64,000 nucleotides of DNA from an uncultured Blautia sp. (lineage in GTDB: Bacteria > Bacillota > Clostridia > Lachnospirales > Lachnospiraceae). The position numbers and the translations under genes were made by a program. Position 1 is the stretch's first letter; the number at the start of each line of letters is the position of its first letter. This document shows, in pieces, positions 34,309-42,919 of the stretch. The stretch is taken from positions 1 to 64,000 of the forward strand of contig CAKRXU010000013.1 of NCBI GenBank assembly GCA_934424575.1. The letters run 5' to 3'. Under the pieces are notes generated by a model that saw only the letters and a program-made list of their open reading frames with translations, was not told the origin of the DNA and ran no database searches.

Positions 34309-35862
34309 ATGGATCAAAAGACCAAAATCCACAGTGAACTGAAAAAAAATGAATCTTACATCAGAGAAAAATTCGAGAACTGTGCAGATATCCTGATCCG
34401 ACCCATGCGTTTGGGAAGCGAAAGCAAAATAGACTGTCTGATGGTCTATATCGAAGTGGCAGTTTCAAATATGATGCTAGATGATTCTGCACTGGGAAAA
34501 ATGATCAATCATTTCTGGGAGATCTCACCGGGGCAGATTCAGGAATTTATGCGGAACAACAGTCTGGGGATCGCGGATGTACAGAAACTTGCGGATATGG
34601 AAGAAGTCCTGTCAGCAGTTTTTGCGGGAAATGCAGTTTTCTTTATAGATGGATATGACAGGGCGATGAAAATATCCAGCAAGGGATATCCGAATATGGG
34701 AGTTTCCGAAGCAGAGTCAGAAAAAGTCCTGCGTGGTTCCAAAGAGGGATTTTCGGATTCTGTAAAAACGAATTCAGCACTGGTCAGAAAGCGGATCCGG
34801 GACAGCAGAATGAAGGTCGAGGAAAAAACAACAGGTGTCCGGTCCAAAACTGTTCTGCAGCTTCTTTATATGGAAGATCTCGTCCAGGAAGACTTGCTGG
34901 AAAATATCAAAAACAGTCTGGACGAATACAGGATAGATGGAATCTTTGACAGCGGAATGCTGGAACAGCTTACGGACAGGACATGGTATTCACCGTTTCC
35001 GCAGTATCAGACAACGGAACGCCCTGACCGGGCGGCGATGGAGATATTAAACGGAAAAATTGTGGTGCTCTGTGATAATTCTCCGTCGGCACTGATCCTG
35101 CCAAGTTCCTTTAATGGGTTTATGGAGAGCAGCGAAGACTGGTTTCACCATTTTGAAATGGCATCGTTTCTGCGGGTACTTCGTTATCTTGCACTGCTTG
35201 TGGCGACATTGCTGCCGGGGCTTTATCTTGCGGTGATCCGTTTTCATACGCAGATACTTCCGGCAAATCTGATCCTGTCTTTTGCGAAAGCACGGGAGGG
35301 AGTACCTTTTTCCAGTGTGGTCGAACTGATCTTTCTGGAACTCTCGTTTGAACTGATCCGGGAGGCGGGAGTGCGGGTACCCGGGGCATTGGGAAATGCG
35401 ATCGGAATTGTGGGAGGCCTGATCATTGGTCAGGCGGCAGTCAGTGCAAATCTGGTCAGTCCTATTGTTGTCATGATCGTTGCACTGACCGCACTGGGAT
35501 CAATGGTGATCCCGGAAGAAGAGTTTGCCGCAGCATTCCGGCTTTTGAAATATGTCTTTTTGTTTCTGGGTGGATATCTTGGAATCTTTGGAATCGTTCT
35601 GGGAATCTATCTGACAGTGGCACATCTCTCCGGGCTTCTGAGTTTCGGCATGCCGTACCTTCTTCCGTTTATAAAAAAAGAACCCTGCCGCGATGCAGGC
35701 GAAGGAATCCTGCGGATCCCGTTCAGGAAGAGATGGCAGAGACCGCTCTATGCAAGATGGGAACAGAAAATCCGTCTGCGGAAAAATGATTTTGATGATT
35801 CTGGAGAAAGTCGCCGGGAAGATTCCGGGGAAGTTCAGGAACAGGAGGAGAAAGACGCATGA
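34309..35862 (+). CDS. gerA: Spore germination receptor subunit A (GerA family)
   Basis: A 517-residue GerA-family protein. The soluble N-terminal half includes DCLMVYIEVAVSN-like and the conserved LLYMEDLVQEDLLENIK segment and NGKIVVLCDNSPSALILPSSF; the C-terminal half has about five spans (LLVATLLPGLYLAV, LSFELIREAGVRVPGALGNAIGIVGGLIIGQAAV). It forms the nutrient-gated channel subunit of a germinant receptor in the spore inner membrane. ATG 34309 follows ACAGGAGG. It overlaps the next gene by 4 bases (ATGA), indicating a coupled operon. Confidence 0.93.
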   Translation: MDQKTKIHSELKKNESYIREKFENCADILIRPMRLGSESKIDCLMVYIEVAVSNMMLDDSALGKMINHFWEISPGQIQEFMRNNSLGIADVQKLADMEEVLSAVFAGNAVFFIDGYDRAMKISSKGYPNMGVSEAESEKVLRGSKEGFSDSVKTNSALVRKRIRDSRMKVEEKTTGVRSKTVLQLLYMEDLVQEDLLENIKNSLDEYRIDGIFDSGMLEQLTDRTWYSPFPQYQTTERPDRAAMEILNGKIVVLCDNSPSALILPSSFNGFMESSEDWFHHFEMASFLRVLRYLALLVATLLPGLYLAVIRFHTQILPANLILSFAKAREGVPFSSVVELIFLELSFELIREAGVRVPGALGNAIGIVGGLIIGQAAVSANLVSPIVVMIVALTALGSMVIPEEEFAAAFRLLKYVFLFLGGYLGIFGIVLGIYLTVAHLSGLLSFGMPYLLPFIKKEPCRDAGEGILRIPFRKRWQRPLYARWEQKIRLRKNDFDDSGESRREDSGEVQEQEEKDA

Positions 35863-37520
35863 AATTTGCGGAGAATAACAGGATTTCACACAGACAGCTT
35901 TATCGCCAGATGATCCTGACGTTTCTGGCGCCTTTCCTGATTTGTCTTCCTGGGAAAAATGGGATTCAGGGAATGACGGGAATCGCAGGCGTTCTGGCGG
36001 CAGTGATCCTGCTGGTCATTTATGTTTTTGTGCTTCTGAGAGTGACCAGCGGATATTCGGATATGGTACGTTTTTTTGGAGGTTTTTGGGGGCGGATAGC
36101 AGGAATCTTTTTTCTGGCGTATATTATCCTGACGGCAGTTTATATCTTGAAGATACTGGAGCAGATCGTGCCGAGATGGCTGATCATGGGAGTGCCGGCG
36201 GGCTGGATCTCTTTTCTGGTAGTCATTGTATGCAGCGTGGGAACAGAACGGGGGATCCAGAGACGGGGACGGATGGCAGAAGTTTCCGGAGGTTTGCTTT
36301 TGGTTGGAATCCTTCTGATGATGGTATTGTGCCTTGGACAGACACGTGTCGATTATCTTAAGGAGATGTTTGAGACAGCGCGAGTGAGCGGGAGTGGAGT
36401 CATTCAGAGCAGTTATCTTTTTCTGTGTGGATTTTCCGGGATCGGACTCCTGCCGTTTATCATGCGTGATGTAGAGAAGCGGGGAAGTGCAGGCAAAACG
36501 ATCGTAGCGTCTGTCCTTACTGTAGGTGGAATCTTTGCAGGCGTTCTTGTTTTATTGCCGGCAGTGTTTGGGTGGAGACGTCTTCTCACAGAAACGTATC
36601 CGATCCTGCCTCTTCTTGCAGGGGCAGATCTTCCGGGAAATGTCCTTGCGAGATTTGATGTTCTCTGGATGGGATTTCTTCTGTATGGATTGTTGTTTGC
36701 AATGGGAAGTCTTTTTTACTATGGATATCAGATCACGGAGAAATGCCATCTGGGAACGGCGAAATACTGGCTGGCAATTCTGATCTTCGGATTGTCATTT
36801 GTGGAAATACCAGGTATGGATGTGATGGAATTTTACAGAAACTATCTGGGAAGTATTTTTGTTCCGGGGCTTCTGATCATACAGGCGGCAATCCTTTTTC
36901 ATGGCCAGAAAAAGAAAATAAGAAAAACAACCACAGTTGTTTTGATGATCTGCCTTCTGACACTGAGTGGGTGTGCGGGAATTGAACCGGAAAAGAGAAT
37001 GTATCCACTTGCACTCGGCGTAGAGCAGTCAGAGAATGGATGGAAATTCATCTACGGAATGCCGGAACTTCCAAGTGCAGAAGGACAGGAAAAAGAAGAG
37101 ACAGGAAATTCTGCGCTGGCGATAACGGGTGTGGATTTTGAAACGATAGAAAAAATATATGACCGTTCACAGGAAAAATATCTGGATATGGGACATCTGC
37201 AGGTACTGATCCTTAAGAATGATCTGACACAGTCAGACAGATGGGGCGAACTGTTATCTTATCTGGAAAAAGAACCGCTGATCGGTGAAAATGTATATGT
37301 GTTCCGGACAGAAAATCTGACAGAGCTTATGGACTGGAACAAGGAAGGAACCTCGATAGGGGAATACCTGCCGGGACTTCTTGAAAACAGGATTCCGGAT
37401 CAGGAGAAAAACGGTACTACGCTGCGTCAGGTATATCATCAGTGGTATGAGAATGGCACGTTACCAGAAATTTCTGAGATCATCCTGCAAAATGGAGAAA
37501 TTCAGGTGTATCTGGAATAA
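35859..37520 (+). CDS. Fused GerB permease and shortened GerC lipoprotein domain
   Basis: A 553-residue protein. Residues 1-345 are a GerB/APC-type endospore germination permease with about ten spans (from QMILTFLAPFLICLPG; GFSGIGLLPFIMRDVEKRG in the middle). Right after, residues ~352-372 form another hydrophobic stretch ending with a lipobox-like LLTLSGC (Cys372), followed by the first domain of a Ger(x)C protein (EPEKRMYPLALGVEQSENGW, GVDFETIEKIYDRSQEKYLDMGHLQVLIL). It ends at about 180 residues of GerC, roughly half of the usual ~370. In typical operons gerB and gerC are separate. No frameshift or stop separates them in this window. Confidence 0.85.
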   Translation: MKFAENNRISHRQLYRQMILTFLAPFLICLPGKNGIQGMTGIAGVLAAVILLVIYVFVLLRVTSGYSDMVRFFGGFWGRIAGIFFLAYIILTAVYILKILEQIVPRWLIMGVPAGWISFLVVIVCSVGTERGIQRRGRMAEVSGGLLLVGILLMMVLCLGQTRVDYLKEMFETARVSGSGVIQSSYLFLCGFSGIGLLPFIMRDVEKRGSAGKTIVASVLTVGGIFAGVLVLLPAVFGWRRLLTETYPILPLLAGADLPGNVLARFDVLWMGFLLYGLLFAMGSLFYYGYQITEKCHLGTAKYWLAILIFGLSFVEIPGMDVMEFYRNYLGSIFVPGLLIIQAAILFHGQKKKIRKTTTVVLMICLLTLSGCAGIEPEKRMYPLALGVEQSENGWKFIYGMPELPSAEGQEKEETGNSALAITGVDFETIEKIYDRSQEKYLDMGHLQVLILKNDLTQSDRWGELLSYLEKEPLIGENVYVFRTENLTELMDWNKEGTSIGEYLPGLLENRIPDQEKNGTTLRQVYHQWYENGTLPEISEIILQNGEIQVYLE

Positions 37521-37588
37521 ATTTACGGAGAAACGCCCATACTCCAGACAGAAGACGATTTTATTTTTATAGATTCGGAGGTACCAAA

Positions 37589-37834
37589 ATGGACTGGTTA
37601 AGGAACTGGAAAAAAAGACTTCTGTTGTCTGTGATGACAGGTATGCTGGCAGTAACACTTTTGTTCGGAGGCACGAAAAATGTCGAGGATTGCAGTATTA
37701 TGGCGTGGTGGGGAACCCTGTATCCACAGTTTTGCTTTGAGAGAGGATCACAGAACAGCGCTAATTATGAAAATACTGTAAAACAGCCGCCAAAGCTTTC
37801 CTTCTGGCTTGCGAAAGCCCTGGAGAGGTGGTAA
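37589..37834 (+). CDS. Small secreted or membrane protein after gerBC
   Basis: An 81-residue protein I do not recognise. A basic start (RNWKKR) and a hydrophobic segment at residues 11-27 could be a signal peptide or anchor; the rest contains two Cys (C35, C49) and Trp/Tyr residues and ends LAKALERW. CGGAGGT lies before ATG 37589. It is 68 bases after the gerB-gerC gene on the same strand and may belong to the operon. Confidence 0.55.
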   Translation: MDWLRNWKKRLLLSVMTGMLAVTLLFGGTKNVEDCSIMAWWGTLYPQFCFERGSQNSANYENTVKQPPKLSFWLAKALERW

Positions 37835-37918
37835 GATTAAAGAACGATTCAGAGAGGCTGTGGCTTTTTCTGAGTCTTACATAGCAAACAGAACATAGAG
37901 GACTGGAGAAATAGATTT

Positions 37919-38740
37919 ATGAAAATAGACAGAGATGCACCGATCGGTGTATTTGATTCCGGAGTAGGCGGTCTTACCGTTGCCAGGGAGATCATGAGAA
38001 ATCTTCCATCGGAGAAGATCGTTTATTTTGGCGATACGGCGAGAGTTCCTTATGGAAGTAAATCCAAGGATACAGTCATCCGTTATTCCAGACAGATCAT
38101 TCATTTTCTGGAGGAGCAGCAGGTCAAGGCAATCGTGATCGCCTGCAACACGGCAAGTGCATTTGCCCTGGATGCGGTGAAGGATGAACTGGATATCCCT
38201 GTACTTGGAGTGATCGAAGCAGGAGCCAAGGTTGCTGCAAAGGAGACACACAATAAGCGAGTCGGCGTGATCGGAACGCTTGGAACTGTCGGAAGCGGTA
38301 TTCATGAGGCGTATCTTAAACAGCTTGATCCGGAGATCACAGTGATAGGCAAGGCATGTCCGTTGTTTGTTCCGCTGGTCGAGGAAGGATGGCTTCATGA
38401 TCCTGTAACTACAGAGATCGCGTCCAGATATCTTCAGGAACTGAAGGATAAAGAAATCGATACGCTGATCCTCGGCTGTACACATTATCCGCTGATCCGT
38501 TCTACGATCAGAGCAGTCATGGGTGAGGGTGTGCGACTGGTTAATCCGGCATACGAGACAGCCTTACAGCTGAAGGCACTTCTTGCAGAGATGGATATAT
38601 CCAGCAGTGGAACAGGTGAAGAGGATTTTCCGTATCGCTTTTATGTCAGTGACCTGGCAGATGAGTTTAAGGATTTTGCAAATTCTATCCTGCCGTATGA
38701 TGTTTCAATGGCAAAGAAGATCGACATAGAGAAATATTAA
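37919..38740 (+). CDS. murI: Glutamate racemase
   Basis: A 273-residue cofactor-independent racemase that makes D-glutamate for peptidoglycan. The two catalytic cysteines are C76 (ACNTAS) and C187 (GCTHYPLI); the start VFDSGVGGLTV (11-21) and PYGSKS are conserved. Length is usual. It is followed 14 bases later by the DUF1934 gene. Confidence 0.95.
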   Translation: MKIDRDAPIGVFDSGVGGLTVAREIMRNLPSEKIVYFGDTARVPYGSKSKDTVIRYSRQIIHFLEEQQVKAIVIACNTASAFALDAVKDELDIPVLGVIEAGAKVAAKETHNKRVGVIGTLGTVGSGIHEAYLKQLDPEITVIGKACPLFVPLVEEGWLHDPVTTEIASRYLQELKDKEIDTLILGCTHYPLIRSTIRAVMGEGVRLVNPAYETALQLKALLAEMDISSSGTGEEDFPYRFYVSDLADEFKDFANSILPYDVSMAKKIDIEKY

Positions 38741-38754
38741 AGAGGAGTAAGCAT

Positions 38755-39201
38755 ATGAACAAAGAGGTACTGATACATGTACGCGGGCTCCAGATGATGG
38801 AAACAGATGATGCACAGGAGCCGATCGAGATCGTAGTTCCGGGACAGTATTATTTCCGAAACGGAAGTCATTATCTCCGTTACGAAGAAATGCTGGATGA
38901 TACCGCAGAGACTACAGTAAATTATATCAAGATGTCACCGAACGGAGTAGAAGTCCGCAAGCAGGGACAGGTAAATGTACATATGGTTTTTGAGGAAGGC
39001 AAGAAAAACAAGACTTTTTACAATACGCCATATGGCACGCTGCAGATGGGAATCTCAGCGACAGGACTGGAACTCAAGGAGAGTGAAGACGGCATTCAGA
39101 TGAAAGTGGATTACGCTCTGGATATGAACGAAGAGCATGTCGCTGACTGCTATCTGACCGTGCAGGCACAGTCCAAGGATTCCGCGGATTTTGTTTTATA
39201 A
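38755..39201 (+). CDS. DUF1934 (YwiB-like) beta-barrel protein
   Basis: A 148-residue protein with the DUF1934 pattern: N-terminal VLIHVRGLQ, YFRNGSHYLRYEE, a central NVHMVFEEGKKNKTFYNTPYGTLQMGI block and alternating beta strands to the end, giving a calycin-like barrel. Function unknown; B. subtilis YwiB is the relative. AGAGGAG precedes ATG 38755 and spacing from murI suggests one operon. Confidence 0.85.
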   Translation: MNKEVLIHVRGLQMMETDDAQEPIEIVVPGQYYFRNGSHYLRYEEMLDDTAETTVNYIKMSPNGVEVRKQGQVNVHMVFEEGKKNKTFYNTPYGTLQMGISATGLELKESEDGIQMKVDYALDMNEEHVADCYLTVQAQSKDSADFVL

Positions 39202-39210
39202 AATCAAATT

Positions 39211-39246
39211 AAAATGCCCGTAAAGCTGGAATACTTTACGGGCATT
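39211..39246. terminator. Bidirectional terminator after DUF1934 gene
   Basis: AATGCCCGTAAAG pairs perfectly with CTTTACGGGCATT around an 8-base loop, serving both the plus-strand operon and the convergent 39258-39707 gene. Confidence 0.85.
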
Positions 39247-39257
39247 GTCTTATGTTC

Positions 39258-39707
39258 TTATTTGTCTTTGCTGAACATTCTTTTGAAAAATCCCTTTTTC
39301 TTAGGTGCCGGTGCTTCAAGAGAACCACGGATTCCTTTAACTCCAACGATGTATAAACCGCTTACTTCGGCTTTTACTTCTTTTTTGACAGGGATCAGGT
39401 CAAAAACCTTCTCATCTGCGATCAGTATGGAGATCTTCGGACCAACCTTAGCCTTAACGATCGGCAGTTTGGAACGGCGCATCAGCTTAGGAGCCTGGTC
39501 AATGACCATCTGCGGTAGACCGGATTCTTTGAGTGGAAGTCGTTTCTTATCGATGATCAGCATGGAAACAGTCTGTTTTGCAGCTTCAATCTGTGCCTGC
39601 TGTTCTTCTTGCTTCTTCTGAGCTTTCTTTCCGAAGAAATAAAGTGCAACCAGGGCGATGATCAGAATGACCAAGATAACAAGAAGGACGATGCTAAGTG
39701 TACTCAT
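39258..39707 (-). CDS. Hypothetical protein with N-terminal membrane span
   Basis: A 149-residue protein not recognised. One long hydrophobic helix (residues 4-25) is followed by a Lys/Gln-rich coiled segment (GKKAQKKQEEQQAQ) and a compact beta-rich domain with KAKVGPKISILIADEKVF and GLYIVGVKGIRG. The basic residues after the helix put the domain in the cytoplasm. It ends with a Lys-rich tail. GGAGGGT precedes the ATG at 39707. No neighbours on its strand. Confidence 0.65.
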   Translation of the reverse strand: MSTLSIVLLVILVILIIALVALYFFGKKAQKKQEEQQAQIEAAKQTVSMLIIDKKRLPLKESGLPQMVIDQAPKLMRRSKLPIVKAKVGPKISILIADEKVFDLIPVKKEVKAEVSGLYIVGVKGIRGSLEAPAPKKKGFFKRMFSKDK

Positions 39708-39938
39708 AGATACCCTCCTCAGTGTGTATATTTACAAATATTTATGCGAAATATATTCTATCATTATTTATTGTAAAAGGCAAATAAATTCACGAAAATT
39801 CCGTGAAGAAAAGGAAAAACGGTGGAAATCATAAGGGTAAATAGGTATAATGAAAGAAGCAAAAAACATGGAATAAGAATACAGAGAAAGAATCCGGGTA
39901 TACTGGCAATTACAGAATAGGAGAGTTAAGGAGTTAGT

Positions 39939-41465
39939 ATGGATAAAGACAATGGTAAAAAAAGGAGTAGTTTCCACTCCAGGCAGTCTTCTCAAGAGTG
40001 GGAAAATATGACAGAAGAGGAACGTCTGAGAGTGCGCAGAAAAAGACGACGTGAACTCAGACAAAAACAAGTGCGCCGCAAAAAAGCTGCTCTTGGTGTA
40101 GCAGCAGTGGGACTTATAGCGATCATGGCATTTTTAGGACTGAATGCGAGACTAAAATCAGATGCTTTGTCTTTAAAAGAAACTGTGTCAGATGCACAGG
40201 ATTCCTCTGCCTCAACAGAAAACCAAAAGATAACAGATAAATCAGAGAATGTGACAGATAATACAGTGTCAGAGGGAACAGAGGGTACACTTGAGACTGC
40301 AAAGTTTAAAGCAGCGCAGTATGATTATGACGGTGCAATAGATCTTCTTAAGAAAGATACATCGTACAATAGCAGCTCAGAGATGCAGAAGGCTGTTAAG
40401 AAATATGAAGAAATGAAGGCTTCCTGTAAATCCTGGCCATTAGAGGAAGTAACGCATGTTTTTTATCATATACTGATAAAAGATCCTGCCAAGGCTTTTG
40501 ACGGAGACTACAAAGAAGCTGATTATAATCAGGTAATGACTACCATTGACGAATTTAATAAGATTACACAGACAATGTACGATAAAGGATATGTGATGGT
40601 CAGCATCAAAGATATGGCAACTGTGAATGAGGACGGCAGTATGTCGCCTGGAGAGATCCTTCTTCCAGAGGGCAAGATTCCATTTGTCCTTTCACAGGAT
40701 GATGTTTGTTACTATCATTACATGGATGGAGATGGATTTGCATCCAAATTGATCGTAGATGATGATGGTAAGATTCGTAACGAATATATTGAAGATGATG
40801 GAAGTGTATCTGTAGGAGATTACGATATGGTTCCATTGATTGACCGTTTTGTAGAAAAACATCCTGATTTTTCTTATAGAGGGGCAAAGGGAATCGTAGC
40901 ACTGACTGGATATAACGGAATTCTCGGATATCGTACAGATATCAGTTATGAAACCCGGCCTGCAGATCTGGATGCCAATAAAGTAGAATGGCTGAATGCA
41001 CATCCGGATTTCAGTCTGGACAAAGAGAGGAAAGGTGCAAAGAAAGTTGCTGATGCCATGAAGAACGAGGGGTGGCTGTTTGCCAGCCATACCTGGGGAC
41101 ACCAGAACATTGCACAGATATCTCTGGAACAGCTCCAGGCAGATACGCAGAAATTCAAGGATAATGTAGATCCATTGATCGGGGGTACAGATATTATTAT
41201 TTTTGCATTTGGCACAGATCTGACCAGCCAGGAAGACTATTCAGGAGATAAATTTGAATATCTCAAGAGTGTTGGATACAATTATTATTGTAATGTAGAT
41301 TCCAGTAAATACTTTGTACAGATCAGAGACCGTTATTTACGACAGGGAAGAAGAAATCTGGACGGATATCGTATGTATTATAATCCTGATCTTCTGGAAG
41401 ATCTGTTCAATGCGAAGGATGTCTTTGACCCAAGCAGACCAACTCCGGTTCCTCCGATGAGTTAA
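39939..41465 (+). CDS. Membrane-anchored polysaccharide deacetylase-like protein
   Basis: A 508-residue type II membrane protein: a strongly basic cytoplasmic start (RRKRRRELRQKQVRRKK), one span at about 50-66, a Ser/Thr-rich linker, a short TPR-like helix pair (AAQYDYDGAIDLLKK), then a deacetylase-fold catalytic domain. In place of the NodB TFDDGP motif it has VLSQDDVCYYHYMDGDG (about residue 252), and SHTWGHQN (about 384) gives the metal His pair. The fold is that of carbohydrate esterase 4 relatives; substrate unknown. It is followed after 27 bases by a close paralogue. Confidence 0.8.
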   Translation: MDKDNGKKRSSFHSRQSSQEWENMTEEERLRVRRKRRRELRQKQVRRKKAALGVAAVGLIAIMAFLGLNARLKSDALSLKETVSDAQDSSASTENQKITDKSENVTDNTVSEGTEGTLETAKFKAAQYDYDGAIDLLKKDTSYNSSSEMQKAVKKYEEMKASCKSWPLEEVTHVFYHILIKDPAKAFDGDYKEADYNQVMTTIDEFNKITQTMYDKGYVMVSIKDMATVNEDGSMSPGEILLPEGKIPFVLSQDDVCYYHYMDGDGFASKLIVDDDGKIRNEYIEDDGSVSVGDYDMVPLIDRFVEKHPDFSYRGAKGIVALTGYNGILGYRTDISYETRPADLDANKVEWLNAHPDFSLDKERKGAKKVADAMKNEGWLFASHTWGHQNIAQISLEQLQADTQKFKDNVDPLIGGTDIIIFAFGTDLTSQEDYSGDKFEYLKSVGYNYYCNVDSSKYFVQIRDRYLRQGRRNLDGYRMYYNPDLLEDLFNAKDVFDPSRPTPVPPMS

Positions 41466-41492
41466 TCGAATAAGAAAGAAGGAGTTATGATT

Positions 41493-42890
41493 ATGAAGAA
41501 AAGAGCTGTAATACTTACATGTATTTTGTCAGCTTCGATACTTTTGAGCGGCAGCTGTGTTCTGCCGCTTTTGAAGCATATAAAAAAAGAAACGACGACA
41601 GTAAAAACCTATCAGACTGCTTCTCAGGATGAAGCAGAGACAGACAGCAGTGAAGCAGATGATGGAGAATCAGAAGACACAGATTCTGAGAAATCCAGTA
41701 AAGATCAGACTATTCTTGATCAGGCAACGATCATGTACGAACAGTACAATTACGATGAGGCAATTAAACTTCTGAAGGGCCAGAAGGATTTTACGAAAAA
41801 CAAGGATTATATGGATCTGGCTGCCAAGTGCCAGATCGCCAAGTCTTCACTTGTAGAGTATCCATTGGAACAGATCACACATGTATTTTTTCATACACTG
41901 ATCGAGGATACTTCCAGAGCTTTTGACGGAGATTCAAAATCCGGAAATTACAACCAGGTTATGACGACAGTCAGTGAGTTTAATAAGATCATTCAGATCA
42001 TGTATGATAAGGGCTATGTCCTGGTAAGTCCGCATGATATGGCGACTGTGAACAAGGACGGTACAATGAGCCGCGGTAAGATCATGGTGCCGGAGGGCAA
42101 GATCCCGTTTGTGCTTTCACAGGATGATGTCAGTTATTATCATTACATGGATGGTGATGGATGTGCATCCAAACTTGTTCTCGATGAAAATGGAGATGTA
42201 AAAACAGAATATATTGATGCTGACGGAAATGTTCTGGTAGGAGATTATGATCTTGTTCCGCTTTTGGATTCTTTTATCAAAGAGCATCCTGATTTTTCTT
42301 ATCATGGCCGCAAGGGGATCCTTGCAATGACCGGATATAATGGAGTATTAGGATACAGAACAGATATAGCTTATAAGACAAAAAAGAATCTTCAGGATGA
42401 TCAGAAACAATTCCTGGAGGATAACCCTGATTTTGATTATGATCAGGATGTGGCGGATGCGACGAAAGTTGCAGATGCCATGAAAGCAGAGGGATGGGAA
42501 TTTGCAAGTCATACCTGGGGACATATGAATGCAACAGAGCGTTCAGCAGAGGACCTTGAGACAGATGATAAGAAATGGAAAGCTTATGTGGCACCGATCC
42601 TTGGAGACACAGATATGGTTATTTTTGCATTTGGGGCAGATATTGGAGACTGGGAAGGATATTCTTCCGATAATCCAAAGTTTGAGTACTACAAAAAAGC
42701 AGGATACAACTATTTCTGTAACGTAGATTCCAGCCAGTATTTTGTACAGATCACAGATCAGTATTTCCGACAGGGAAGAAGAAATCTGGATGGATATAGA
42801 ATGTATTATAATCCGGATATGCTCAGTGACCTTTTTGATGTATCTGAGGTATGGGATTCTTCCCGACCGACTCCGGTTCCGGAAATGTAA
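41493..42890 (+). CDS. Lipoprotein paralogue of the deacetylase-like protein
   Basis: A 465-residue tandem paralogue of the preceding protein. It differs in the anchor: a lipoprotein signal with lipobox LLSGSC near residue 23. The TPR-like helices (YEQYNYDEAIKLLKG), the VLSQDDVSYYHYMDGDG motif, SHTWGHMN and the QGRRNLDGYRMYYNPD end block are nearly identical between the two. ATG 41493 is preferred since AAGGAG is 8 bases upstream, while ATG 41487 is only 2 bases from it. Both catalytic metal motifs are kept in both copies, so neither looks decayed. Confidence 0.8.
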   Translation: MKKRAVILTCILSASILLSGSCVLPLLKHIKKETTTVKTYQTASQDEAETDSSEADDGESEDTDSEKSSKDQTILDQATIMYEQYNYDEAIKLLKGQKDFTKNKDYMDLAAKCQIAKSSLVEYPLEQITHVFFHTLIEDTSRAFDGDSKSGNYNQVMTTVSEFNKIIQIMYDKGYVLVSPHDMATVNKDGTMSRGKIMVPEGKIPFVLSQDDVSYYHYMDGDGCASKLVLDENGDVKTEYIDADGNVLVGDYDLVPLLDSFIKEHPDFSYHGRKGILAMTGYNGVLGYRTDIAYKTKKNLQDDQKQFLEDNPDFDYDQDVADATKVADAMKAEGWEFASHTWGHMNATERSAEDLETDDKKWKAYVAPILGDTDMVIFAFGADIGDWEGYSSDNPKFEYYKKAGYNYFCNVDSSQYFVQITDQYFRQGRRNLDGYRMYYNPDMLSDLFDVSEVWDSSRPTPVPEM

Positions 42891-42919
42891 GATGCAGATA
42901 GTTTTGAAAGGAGATTTTT

